This document shows, piece by piece, positions 49,948 through 57,288 of a DNA stretch of 64,000 bases (positions are counted from its first letter, which is position 1; every line of letters begins with the position of its first letter). The notes beneath the pieces were generated by a model, which was given only the letters and a program-made list of their open reading frames with translations, did no database searches and had not been told where the DNA came from. The translations under genes and the position numbers were made by a program. Origin of the DNA: Saccharopolyspora_D taberi (GTDB lineage Bacteria > Actinomycetota > Actinomycetes > Mycobacteriales > Pseudonocardiaceae); NCBI RefSeq assembly GCF_039534165.1, contig NZ_BAAAUX010000019.1, positions 1 through 64,000 on the forward strand. Direction: 5' to 3'.

Positions 49948-52062
49948 ATGACCACAGCACACGAACCGCAGGTCTCCGAAGCGCAGATCTCCGTGCACTG
50001 GCGGGAGGAGGACTACTACCAGCCGCCTGCGAAGTTCATCGGCCAGGCCAACGCGGCCGACCCCGAGATCTTCCGCCGCTTCGCCGAAGAGCGTTTCCCC
50101 GACTGCTTCAAGGAGTACGCGGACCTGCTCAGCTGGGACAGCTACTGGCACACCACGCTGGACACCAGCAACCCGCCGTTCTGGAAGTGGTTCGCGGGCG
50201 GACGGCTCAACGCCTGCTACAACTGCGTCGACCGGCACCTGGCCGCCGACCGCAGCAAGGCGGCCCTGATCTGGGTTCCGGAGCCGGAGGCCGAGGACAC
50301 CCGGACGATCACCTACCAGGAGCTCCACCGGCAGGTCAACGAGTTCGCCTCGCTGCTCCGGGAGTTCTGCGGGGTGCGACCGGGCGACCGGGTCACGTTC
50401 CACCTGCCGATGGTTCCCGAACTGCCCGTCGCGATGCTGGCCTGCGCCCGGCTGGGCGTGATCCACTCCGAGGTGTTCGGCGGTTTCAGCGGCACCGCGT
50501 GCGGCGAGCGGATCGCCGATTCCGGCAGCCGCGTCCTGGTGACCATGGACGGCTACTACCGCAACGGTCAGCTCGTCGACCACAAGACCAAAGCCGACGA
50601 AGCCGTGCGAACCGCCGCCGAACGCGGCCAGCCGGTCGACTCGGTGCTGGTCTGGCGGCGTCACGCCGACCGCTGCAGCTCGCAGGCCGCGATGGTGGAC
50701 GGCCGCGACTTCTTCGTCGACGAACTCCTCACCGAACACCGCGGGGCGGTGGTCACGCCCGTCTCGATGCCCTCGGAAGCACCGTTGTTCCTCATGTACA
50801 CCAGCGGCACCACCGCACGGCCGAAGGGCTGCCAGCACTCCACCGGCGGGTACCTGTCCTACGTCGCCGGGACCTCGAAGTACTACCAGGACATCCACCC
50901 CGAGGACACCTACTGGTGCTGCGCCGACATCGGGTGGATCACCGGCCACTCCTACATCGTCTACGGGCCGCTGGCTCTGGGCACCACCAGCGTGATCTAC
51001 GAGGGCTCGCCGACCCACCCGGACCCCGGCCGGGTCTGGCGGATCGCCGAACGGCTCGGGGTGAACATCTTCCACACCGCCCCCACCACGATCCGCATGC
51101 TGCGCAAGCTCGGCCCCGACGAACCCGGCAAGTACGACTACCACCTCAAGCACATGACCACCGTCGGCGAACCCATCGAACCGGAGGTGTGGCGCTGGTA
51201 CCACGACGTGGCGGGCAAGGGCGAAGCGGTCGTGGTCGACACCTGGTGGCAGACCGAGAACGGCGGGTTCCTCGGGAGCACGCTGCCCGCGCTGCAACCG
51301 ATGAAGCCCGGCAGCTGCGGCCCTGGCGTGCTCGGGGTGTACCCGGTGATCTACGACGAGGACGGCAACACCGTCGAAGCGGGCAGCGGCAGCGCGGGCA
51401 ACATCTGCATCCGCAACCCGTGGCCCGGGATCTTCCAGACCATCTGGGGCCAGCCCGAACGGTTCCGGCAGATCTACTACGAGAAGTACTGCCGGAACCC
51501 GGACAGCACGGACTGGCGGGACTGGCCGTACTTCGCGGGTGACGGAGCCGTGCAGGCCGCCGACGGTTACTTCCGGATCCTCGGCCGCGTCGACGACGTC
51601 ATCAACGTGGCCGGGCACCGGCTGGGCACCAAGGAACTCGAATCGGCGTCCCTGACCGTCGGGGAGGTCGCCGAAGCCGCCGCGGTCCCGGTCGTCGACG
51701 AACTGCGCGGCCGGGCGGTGGAGATGTACGTGGCGCTCAAGCCGGGACTGGCGCCCAGCGCGGAAACCGAGCACGCGGTGTCGGACGCGATCGAGCGCGA
51801 GATCGGCAAGATCGCCCGCCCGAAGAACGTCTGGATCGTCAGCGACATGCCCAAGACCCGCTCCGGCAAGATCATGCGCCGGGTCATCGCCGGAATCTCC
51901 AACTTCGCCGACGTCGGTGACGTCTCGACGCTGGCCAATCCCGAGGTCGTCGAGGAGATCCGGCACCACATCCAGAGCGACAAGCTCGCCCACGGCGAGG
52001 TCCCCCGCCAGCTCACCCGGGAGGAGGCGGACGAGATCAGGGCGTTCGGCCGCAACGAGTAG
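49948..52062 (+). CDS. Acetyl-CoA synthetase-like acyl-CoA ligase
   Basis: A 704-residue ANL enzyme: phosphate loop YTSGTTARPKGCQH near 280-293, WWQTENGG near 431, YFAGDGA near 530, and the C-terminal PKTRSGKIMRR with the acetylatable Lys near 638. The N-terminal ACAS domain (NPPFWKWFAGGRLNACYNCVDRHL) marks the acetyl/propionyl-CoA synthetase group. Residues after RVIAGI differ from classical AcsA (VEEIRHHIQSDKLAHGEVPRQL), so a short-chain acid other than acetate is possible. CAGGAGG precedes the ATG. Confidence 0.88.
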   Translation: MTTAHEPQVSEAQISVHWREEDYYQPPAKFIGQANAADPEIFRRFAEERFPDCFKEYADLLSWDSYWHTTLDTSNPPFWKWFAGGRLNACYNCVDRHLAADRSKAALIWVPEPEAEDTRTITYQELHRQVNEFASLLREFCGVRPGDRVTFHLPMVPELPVAMLACARLGVIHSEVFGGFSGTACGERIADSGSRVLVTMDGYYRNGQLVDHKTKADEAVRTAAERGQPVDSVLVWRRHADRCSSQAAMVDGRDFFVDELLTEHRGAVVTPVSMPSEAPLFLMYTSGTTARPKGCQHSTGGYLSYVAGTSKYYQDIHPEDTYWCCADIGWITGHSYIVYGPLALGTTSVIYEGSPTHPDPGRVWRIAERLGVNIFHTAPTTIRMLRKLGPDEPGKYDYHLKHMTTVGEPIEPEVWRWYHDVAGKGEAVVVDTWWQTENGGFLGSTLPALQPMKPGSCGPGVLGVYPVIYDEDGNTVEAGSGSAGNICIRNPWPGIFQTIWGQPERFRQIYYEKYCRNPDSTDWRDWPYFAGDGAVQAADGYFRILGRVDDVINVAGHRLGTKELESASLTVGEVAEAAAVPVVDELRGRAVEMYVALKPGLAPSAETEHAVSDAIEREIGKIARPKNVWIVSDMPKTRSGKIMRRVIAGISNFADVGDVSTLANPEVVEEIRHHIQSDKLAHGEVPRQLTREEADEIRAFGRNE

Positions 52063-52248
52063 CACGGCCGGGGTCCTGTTCCTTGAAGGAGGAAGGCCCG
52101 GGACGCACGCGAGCGTCGTCCGCGGCACGCGAGGTCCTTCGGCGATTTCCCCCGACATAACCACGCGAAACACCACCGGACCGATCCGTTTGGCCTAATG
52201 TCCAGCGCTGTTCAGCGCTATCGATCTTGCTCTACAAGGAGTGGATTC

Positions 52249-53589
52249 ATGGGTCATTCGGACACGCGGTCCGGCGCGCTCCGCCGCTGGGCGACGTTGT
52301 CGAGCGCCGGGATGCTCGCCGCGAGCTTCGGCCTCCTGACGTTGCCGACCGCGCAGGCCACGCCCGACGGCTGCGCCCGCACGCCCAACGGGTCCGGCGA
52401 GGACATCTACTGCCCGCAGGGAGTTCTGGCCGGTCACACGCTCGTGGGCACCCCGGGCAAGGACCGCGTCACCGTCGTCGGCAGCGTGGTCGGCACCATC
52501 CTGTCCGGTCCGGGCGACGACACGATCACCGTCACCGGAGCCCGCGGCGGTGACGGGGGCAACGGCGGCAACGGCAGGCTCGGCGTGAACGGCGGCGACG
52601 CCGGCCCGTCGGCCAACGGCAGGCTGGGCATCGGCGAAGGGCCGACCGGAACCGGCAGGGACGCCGGGACCGGTGGCCACGGCGGCAGCGGGAGCGCGGG
52701 CGTGTCGCCCGCCGGTTTCATCGACACCGGGCAAGGCGACGACAAGATCACGGTCACCGGCGGTCACGGTGGCAACGGCGGCGACGGAGGCGCGGGCGGG
52801 TCCGGCTCAGCGGCCGAACTGCTCGCCTACGGCGGCGGGAACGGGGGCGCGGGCGGCAACGCGGGCACCGGGGGCGCCGGCAACCTCGGCCGGATCTCCG
52901 GCGGCGATGGCAACAACACCATCGAGGTCACCGGTGGCTCCAACGGAATCGGTGGGGACGGCGGCGCCGGCGGCAACGGCAACAACGCGAGCATCGGGGG
53001 CAACGGCGGGAACGGGGGCAACGGCGGAGGCGGCACCTCCAGGACCACCAGTGCCGCCGGTCCCGGCAACGGCCCGTCCGGCACCATCCTCAGCGCCGGG
53101 CACGACGTGGTCACCGTCCGCGGCGGCGACGGAGGAAACGGCGGCAAGGGCGGTGTCGCCGGCGCCACTCGGGTCGACGACGTGGCCGGGGTCGGCTTCG
53201 TCGGAGGTGGCGGCGGTACCGCCGCGGCCGGCGGGGCACCCGACACCGGCAAGGTCAGCGACCTGACCGGAACCGCCACGATCAACAAGCAGAACGGTCG
53301 CGACGGCACCAACGGCGCCCTCGGTCTCCCCCACGTCAGCGTCGGAGGACGCCCGCAGGAGAAGTCGCTGCCCGCCTCCGGAAGGCGCGCGGTGAACACG
53401 CCGGAGCGTCCGGCCCCGGAGGAATCCGACACCACGGGCGCGGCGGAAACCCCGCTGCCGCAGGGCATCGAGGACGACAGCGCGGCGCGGGCCTGGCCCT
53501 TCACGCCGAACGCGGCGGCAATCCTGAAGGACGTCGGCACGCCGGTGGCGACCTTTCCGGAAATCGGCGTGCTGCGGAGCAGGACCTAA
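52249..53589 (+). CDS. Secreted Gly-rich, RTX-like repeat protein
   Basis: A 446-residue protein. ATG at 52249 follows AAGGAG by seven bases; a Sec signal peptide occupies residues 1-36 (LRRWATLSSAGMLAASFGLL, cleavage near AQA-TPDG). The body alternates RTX-like units (GPGDDTITV, GQGDDKITV, GGDGNNTIEV, SAGHDVVTV) with Gly/Asn/Asp blocks such as GGDGGNGGNG. It resembles PE_PGRS tails but has no PE domain. The last 80 residues are Pro/Glu-rich. Calcium-binding beta-roll surface protein is the best inference. Its stop overlaps the convergent M50 gene by four bases. Confidence 0.75.
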   Translation: MGHSDTRSGALRRWATLSSAGMLAASFGLLTLPTAQATPDGCARTPNGSGEDIYCPQGVLAGHTLVGTPGKDRVTVVGSVVGTILSGPGDDTITVTGARGGDGGNGGNGRLGVNGGDAGPSANGRLGIGEGPTGTGRDAGTGGHGGSGSAGVSPAGFIDTGQGDDKITVTGGHGGNGGDGGAGGSGSAAELLAYGGGNGGAGGNAGTGGAGNLGRISGGDGNNTIEVTGGSNGIGGDGGAGGNGNNASIGGNGGNGGNGGGGTSRTTSAAGPGNGPSGTILSAGHDVVTVRGGDGGNGGKGGVAGATRVDDVAGVGFVGGGGGTAAAGGAPDTGKVSDLTGTATINKQNGRDGTNGALGLPHVSVGGRPQEKSLPASGRRAVNTPERPAPEESDTTGAAETPLPQGIEDDSAARAWPFTPNAAAILKDVGTPVATFPEIGVLRSRT

Positions 53590-54845
53590 CCCGCGGTCCG
53601 GAACCGCCGCGCCCAGCGGACGAGACGGCGGACGAGGCCCCCGATGATCAGCGCCGCACCCGCCCAGGGCAGCAACAGCAGGAGGATCTGGATCACGCCG
53701 ACCACGGCCGTCGCCGGATCCCCTGCCCGCACCACCCCGTCTCCCAGGTGCATCAGCGACTGCCAGACCGTCGGCAGCACGCGCGGTGCGAGCAGCAGGA
53801 AAGCGACGAGCCAGTAGGCCAGGCACGGGATCACCAGCACGACCCACAACGCGATCACGCGCCTGGCCCACGGCTTGAGCTCCCGCACCCGCGGATCCAT
53901 CTCCCGGCCCGGAACCAGGCTGCGCAGGGTCGGCAGCATGCGGTCGAACAGGTCGGGCACGCCGACCAGGTCGCTGAGGATGTAGTAGCCGTCCAGCCGG
54001 ATCGAAGGCAGGAACTGCCAGGCGGTCGCGGCGTGCCAGGCGATGATCGTCACCAGCAGCCACGGCTGGCCGGTCCGGGCGTAGGCCGCGAGCATGACGA
54101 GCAGGGCCAGCGCGTTGAAGTAGACGCCGCCGAGGTCGGTGCGCAGCCTGCCGCGGCGGCTGAGCCGGTAGGCGTCGGTGACGGTGCTGTACATCGCGGG
54201 CCACACCAGGTAGATGCCCACGCCCATCGCTCCGGGGGTCGCACCGCCGTAACGGCACGCGGCGACGTGGCCGCACTCGTGGAAGATCCCGGCCAGCAGC
54301 AGGATCCCGAGCACCAGCAGGGTTTGCGAGGGTTGGTTGATCAGGGCGTGCGCGCTCGCCAGGACTTCGCCGGATCCTCCGCTCGTGATCAACCAGGTAT
54401 CGCCGAGCACCAGCGCCACCAGCGCTGCGATCACCACCGGTGGCCAGAACAACGGCTGGAACACCCGCGCGATGCGTCCGGCCACCCGCTCCGGCAGGAG
54501 CGCGACCCGGAACCGCAGCGCCAGCAACCGGTCGGGCTTCCCGCGGACCAGCGGTGCGGGGTGCCCGGACCCGCCGCTTTCGACCATCCCGGCGGGCCGG
54601 AGCCGGTTGTCGACGAGGAACAGGACCTGCTCGGCGGTGATGCCGCGGCCGTACTCGGCACCGAGTTCGGTGGCGAGCCGCTCGTAGGTGCGGCGGCCGT
54701 CGAGCCGGACTGCGACCAGGTACAGCAGCCGGGACAGCTGGACGACCTGGCCGTCGGCTCGACGGGCCAGGTACGGCGGGTCCTGGTAGCCCGAGCCCTG
54801 GTACTCGCCGATCAGCTCGACACCGGCTCCCAGCTCGGGTACCAC
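53586..54845 (-). CDS. M50-family membrane metallopeptidase with PqqD-like N-terminus
   Basis: A 419-residue polytopic protein. Residues 1-90 (GVELIGEYQGSGYQDPPYL, then RTYERLATELGAEYG and LVDNRLRPAGMV) have the strand-helix pattern of PqqD-like peptide-recognition domains. About eight membrane helices follow; IFHECGHVAACR holds the zinc site HECGH (189-193) and LPSIRLDGYYILSD the third ligand. The GTG at 54845 has no clear ribosome site, so the true start may be upstream. It lies downstream of a Gly-rich short-protein gene, past a strong hairpin, and probably cleaves, matures or exports that protein. Confidence 0.78.
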   Translation of the reverse strand: MVPELGAGVELIGEYQGSGYQDPPYLARRADGQVVQLSRLLYLVAVRLDGRRTYERLATELGAEYGRGITAEQVLFLVDNRLRPAGMVESGGSGHPAPLVRGKPDRLLALRFRVALLPERVAGRIARVFQPLFWPPVVIAALVALVLGDTWLITSGGSGEVLASAHALINQPSQTLLVLGILLLAGIFHECGHVAACRYGGATPGAMGVGIYLVWPAMYSTVTDAYRLSRRGRLRTDLGGVYFNALALLVMLAAYARTGQPWLLVTIIAWHAATAWQFLPSIRLDGYYILSDLVGVPDLFDRMLPTLRSLVPGREMDPRVRELKPWARRVIALWVVLVIPCLAYWLVAFLLLAPRVLPTVWQSLMHLGDGVVRAGDPATAVVGVIQILLLLLPWAGAALIIGGLVRRLVRWARRFRTAG

Positions 54846-54923
54846 GCGGGTGGCGACGTCCCCGGACCCGTGCTCATCAGACGCGGCGGTGATGGCGATC
54901 CCCCCTGACAGATCGGTGGAACC

Positions 54924-54960
54924 CCGCGGGCACCAGCGAGTCCGGTGCTGGTGCCCGCGG
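54924..54960 (-). terminator. Hairpin between precursor-like gene A and the M50 gene
   Basis: Perfect 14-bp stem (CCGCGGGCACCAGC and its complement) with a 9-nt loop, 49 nt past the stop at 55009 and 79 nt before the M50 start. Acts as terminator or partial attenuator, letting the short protein be made in excess of the peptidase. Confidence 0.75.
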
Positions 54961-55008
54961 CAGGCTTCCTGCTACCGGAAGGGCAGCGGCTGCCGCTCCG
55001 GCATGCCG

Positions 55009-55338
55009 TCACTTGGCGAACGCGTCGCCACCGTCACCACCGGTGCCGGGACCGCCGATGCCGTCGCCACCGATGCCGTCGCCGCCGTCACCACCGTCGC
55101 CGCCGTCACCGCCACTGCCGCCGTTGCCCCCGTCACCGCCGTCACCACCGCCGTTGCCCCCGCCGGTGCCGCCGCCGGTGCCTGCTTCGCCGCCCGTGGC
55201 CTCGCTGTTGTCACCGGTCACCGCGTCCCAGACCCAACGCGGCCCGAGCAGCGGTATGAGCGCCGTCAGCACCGTCCGCGCCGGGAGCAGCTCGACGCGC
55301 TCGTTCTCCAGCTCGGAAATGCTCAACTCAAGAGACAA
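55009..55338 (-). CDS. Gly-rich short protein A (possible RiPP-like precursor)
   Basis: A 109-residue protein from a TTG at 55338 preceded by GAGGAGG. Residues 1-24 (MSLELSISELENERVELLPA then RTVL) are almost identical to protein B encoded at 55641. A short variable segment ends in VTGDNSEATGG, and the remaining 60 residues are Gly with Asp, Asn, Thr and Ser, no Cys, ending GTGGDGGDAFAK. No signal peptide. A conserved acidic leader with a simple tail suggests a precursor peptide handled by the downstream M50 protein; it might instead be a structural Gly-rich protein. Confidence 0.7.
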   Translation of the reverse strand: MSLELSISELENERVELLPARTVLTALIPLLGPRWVWDAVTGDNSEATGGEAGTGGGTGGGNGGGDGGDGGNGGSGGDGGDGGDGGDGIGGDGIGGPGTGGDGGDAFAK

Positions 55339-55640
55339 CGTTTCCTCCTCGATAGAGAAATGCCGGAAGACCGGAAAACCAAGAACCGCTCACGTGTTCC
55401 CCGATTCCCATTCCAACGGCCCCAGTTCCGTGTGAGCCGCGCAGATGATAAGGGCCGACATGCCCTGGCGAAGGGGCGACACCCTCCCCTTCCGGGTATC
55501 GCACTGCACGCGGGGATACCGGCCCCTACCATCTGCCCCGGCACCAAATCGACTGGGGCCGCTGGGACGGGGGCCTGGGGACCACGACTGTTCGATGATT
55601 CGCCCCGGTCCTCCAACATTCATCGACGGAGGAGAAAACG
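55339..55640. promoter_or_regulatory. Divergent promoter region, itself an inverted duplication
   Basis: No gene. Read outward from the centre, both halves share sequence: CTGGGGCCG(T/C)TGG, then A(T/C)GGG, GGGGA-CACG, and just before each start a (G)GAGGAG-AAACG ribosome site. Thus the paralogous genes A and B were duplicated together with their upstream regions. Confidence 0.65.
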
Positions 55641-55964
55641 GTGTCTCGCGAATTGAGCCTTTCCGAGCTGGAGAACGAGCGCGTCGAGTTGCTGCCCGCG
55701 CGCACCGTCCTGACGACCTTCGCCCTCTCGCACCGCGGCTGGCTGGATGCGCTGACCGGTGACAACAACCAGGCCACCGGCGGCAAGGGCGGCGCAGGTG
55801 GCGGTACCGGAGGCGGCGCCGGCGGAGGCGAGGGCGGTGCCGGGGGCGCCGGCGGCAGCGGAGGTGACGGCGGCGACGGCGGCAGCGGCGGTGACGGCCA
55901 CGGCGGCAGCGGCCACGGTGGCGAAGGCACCGGCGGTGACGGCGGTGACGCGCACTCCAAGTGA
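55641..55964 (+). CDS. Gly-rich short protein B (possible RiPP-like precursor)
   Basis: A 107-residue paralogue of protein A, from a GTG at 55641 after GGAGGAG. Residues 1-24 (MSRELSLSELENERVELLPA then RTVL) differ from A at two positions; TGDN and ATGG are kept; the tail is Gly/Asp/Ser/His-rich, without Cys, ending GTGGDGGDAHSK. The middle segment (TTFALSHRGWLDAL) differs from A. Strong hairpin three bases after the stop. Same functional inference as A. Confidence 0.7.
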   Translation: MSRELSLSELENERVELLPARTVLTTFALSHRGWLDALTGDNNQATGGKGGAGGGTGGGAGGGEGGAGGAGGSGGDGGDGGSGGDGHGGSGHGGEGTGGDGGDAHSK

Positions 55965-55967
55965 GCC

Positions 55968-56001
55968 ACGGGCGGGTCGGCCTCGGAGCTGACCCGCCCG
56001 T
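55968..56001 (+). terminator. Hairpin directly after protein B
   Basis: Perfect 11-bp stem (ACGGGCGGGTC and its complement), 12-nt loop, starting three bases past the stop. Confidence 0.7.
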
Positions 56002-56103
56002 CCGCTGCGCGGCAGGGGGACGCTCGGCAGCGTGATGGCCGTGGAAGACCCAGCGCGCGTGCGGAAAGTTGATCGCCGTCGTGAACACCGAAAGGAGACG
56101 GCG

Positions 56104-56304
56104 ATGTCTCGGACCGTGGCGAAGCTGTTCGCCATCGCAGGGTTGTCCGCAGCGCTTCTGATGGGCGCCGCCGGCGTCGCGAACGCCGAGTGGCCGCCGA
56201 AGGTGGACGGGGTGCCGGGCACCCCGGTGGCCGATCTGCCCAGTGCGCTGGACGGATTGCCCGCCAAGACCGGGGCGCCCGGGAAGCCCGGATCGAACGG
56301 TTGA
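56104..56304 (+). CDS. Small secreted peptide
   Basis: A 66-residue protein with a clear Sec signal (RTVAKLFAIAGLSAALLMGA, cleavage at ANA-EWPP near residue 28). The mature 38 residues are Pro/Gly/Asp/Lys-rich with two short repeats, VDGVPGTPVADLPSALDGLPA, and a collagen-like end GAPGKPGSNG. AAAGGAGA precedes the ATG. No family recognised. Same direction as protein B, and followed by a very strong terminator that closes the locus. Confidence 0.72.
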   Translation: MSRTVAKLFAIAGLSAALLMGAAGVANAEWPPKVDGVPGTPVADLPSALDGLPAKTGAPGKPGSNG

Positions 56305-56311
56305 TCCCGGA

Positions 56312-56352
56312 CCGATGTGGGCTCCGCATGTCCGATGCGGAGCCCACATCGG
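56312..56352. terminator. Very strong terminator closing the Gly-rich locus
   Basis: Perfect 18-bp stem (CCGATGTGGGCTCCGCAT and complement) with a 5-nt loop, eight bases past the stop at 56304 and followed by ATTTCTG. Confidence 0.85.
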
Positions 56353-56531
56353 ATTTCTGCTGTGCCGTGTCCGGTCGGAATGCGCGAGGGAAAACCCGGC
56401 CGCCGACGATCATGCACCGCTGATCCTGCCCTGGTTCAGCTTCCGGGGCGCGCTCGGAGAACGGACGGGCTCCGCAACCGCCCATCACCCGTCCGAGTTG
56501 TTCCGCATTGCGGAGGGTGTTGCGCGATGTG

Positions 56532-56554
56532 CTGATATATCTACGATGTATCAG
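56532..56554. promoter_or_regulatory. GntR operator overlapping its own start
   Basis: A 10-3-10 dyad, CTGATATATC-TAC-GATGTATCAG, one mismatch, typical for FadR/GntR proteins. Its last base is the first base of the GTG start at 56554. TACGAT (56542-56547) could be the -10 of a leaderless transcript. Confidence 0.65.
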
Positions 56555-57261
56555 TGGTCGGAAAGCCGTCGTCGACACTCCGCGGCAGGCACGCACTGCC
56601 GGAGCTGACCACGCTCGAACCCGGGATCCGCAGCGTCGGCAGCCTGAGCGAGAAGGCCTACTACCTGCTCCGCGACCGGCTGATCACGCTGGACCTGGCT
56701 CCCGGCTCGACCATCGACGAGCGGGCGTTGCAGCACGAGCTCGGCCTGGGGCGCACTCCCATCCGGGAGGCGCTGCGCAGGCTGGCCGACGACCGGCTGG
56801 TGGAGGTGGTGCCGCGGCGGGGCATGTTCGCCAGCCACGTCGATCTCGGTGACCTCCGGTCGATCAGCGAGGTCAGGGTCGAGCTCGAAGGACACGCCGG
56901 GCGGCTCGCGGCCACGCGAGCGACGAACCAGGACCTCGCGGGCATCACCGAGCTGCTGGCCGAGCTCCGCGACACCGTCGCGGCCGACCAGCGCGAGCTG
57001 ATGCGGCTCGACCAACAGGTGCACCGGCTGGTGTACCGGGCGACCCACAACCCCTTCCTGGCGGCGACGCTCGAGGACTACTTCGTCCACAGCCTGCGGT
57101 TGTGGTTCCTCGTGCTCGACCGCCTGGCCCACCTGGAACACGCGGTGTCCGAACACCTCGACCTGCTCGCCGCGGTTCGCGGCGGGGACGCGGACTCCGC
57201 CGAGCGGATCATGCGCCGGCACGTCGCCGACTTCGAACGCCAGATCCGCGCCGTGCTCTGA
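56554..57261 (+). CDS. GntR-family regulator (FadR/FCD type)
   Basis: A 235-residue protein. The winged helix (SLSEKAYYLLRDRLITLDLAPGSTIDERALQHELGLGRTPIREALRRL) is at about 30-85, and the FCD ligand domain (EVRVELEGHAGRLAA, LDQQVHRLVYRATHNPFL, AVSEHLDLLAAVRGGD) carries the metal-binding Asp/His residues. It starts 28 bp upstream of the dimethylglycine-dehydrogenase-type gene, cotranscribed with it, and likely senses a methylated amine or related acid. Confidence 0.9.
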   Translation: MVGKPSSTLRGRHALPELTTLEPGIRSVGSLSEKAYYLLRDRLITLDLAPGSTIDERALQHELGLGRTPIREALRRLADDRLVEVVPRRGMFASHVDLGDLRSISEVRVELEGHAGRLAATRATNQDLAGITELLAELRDTVAADQRELMRLDQQVHRLVYRATHNPFLAATLEDYFVHSLRLWFLVLDRLAHLEHAVSEHLDLLAAVRGGDADSAERIMRRHVADFERQIRAVL

Positions 57262-57288
57262 AAACCCACGGACCCCACGGAGGAAATC

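Noticed and set aside
52249..53589. True mycobacterial PE_PGRS protein
   Set aside because: No PE domain; it has a Sec signal and RTX-like units instead.
55009..55964. Lanthipeptide, sactipeptide or thiopeptide precursors
   Set aside because: The tails have no cysteine, few Ser/Thr, and no LanM, LanB/C, YcaO or radical SAM gene lies in the window.
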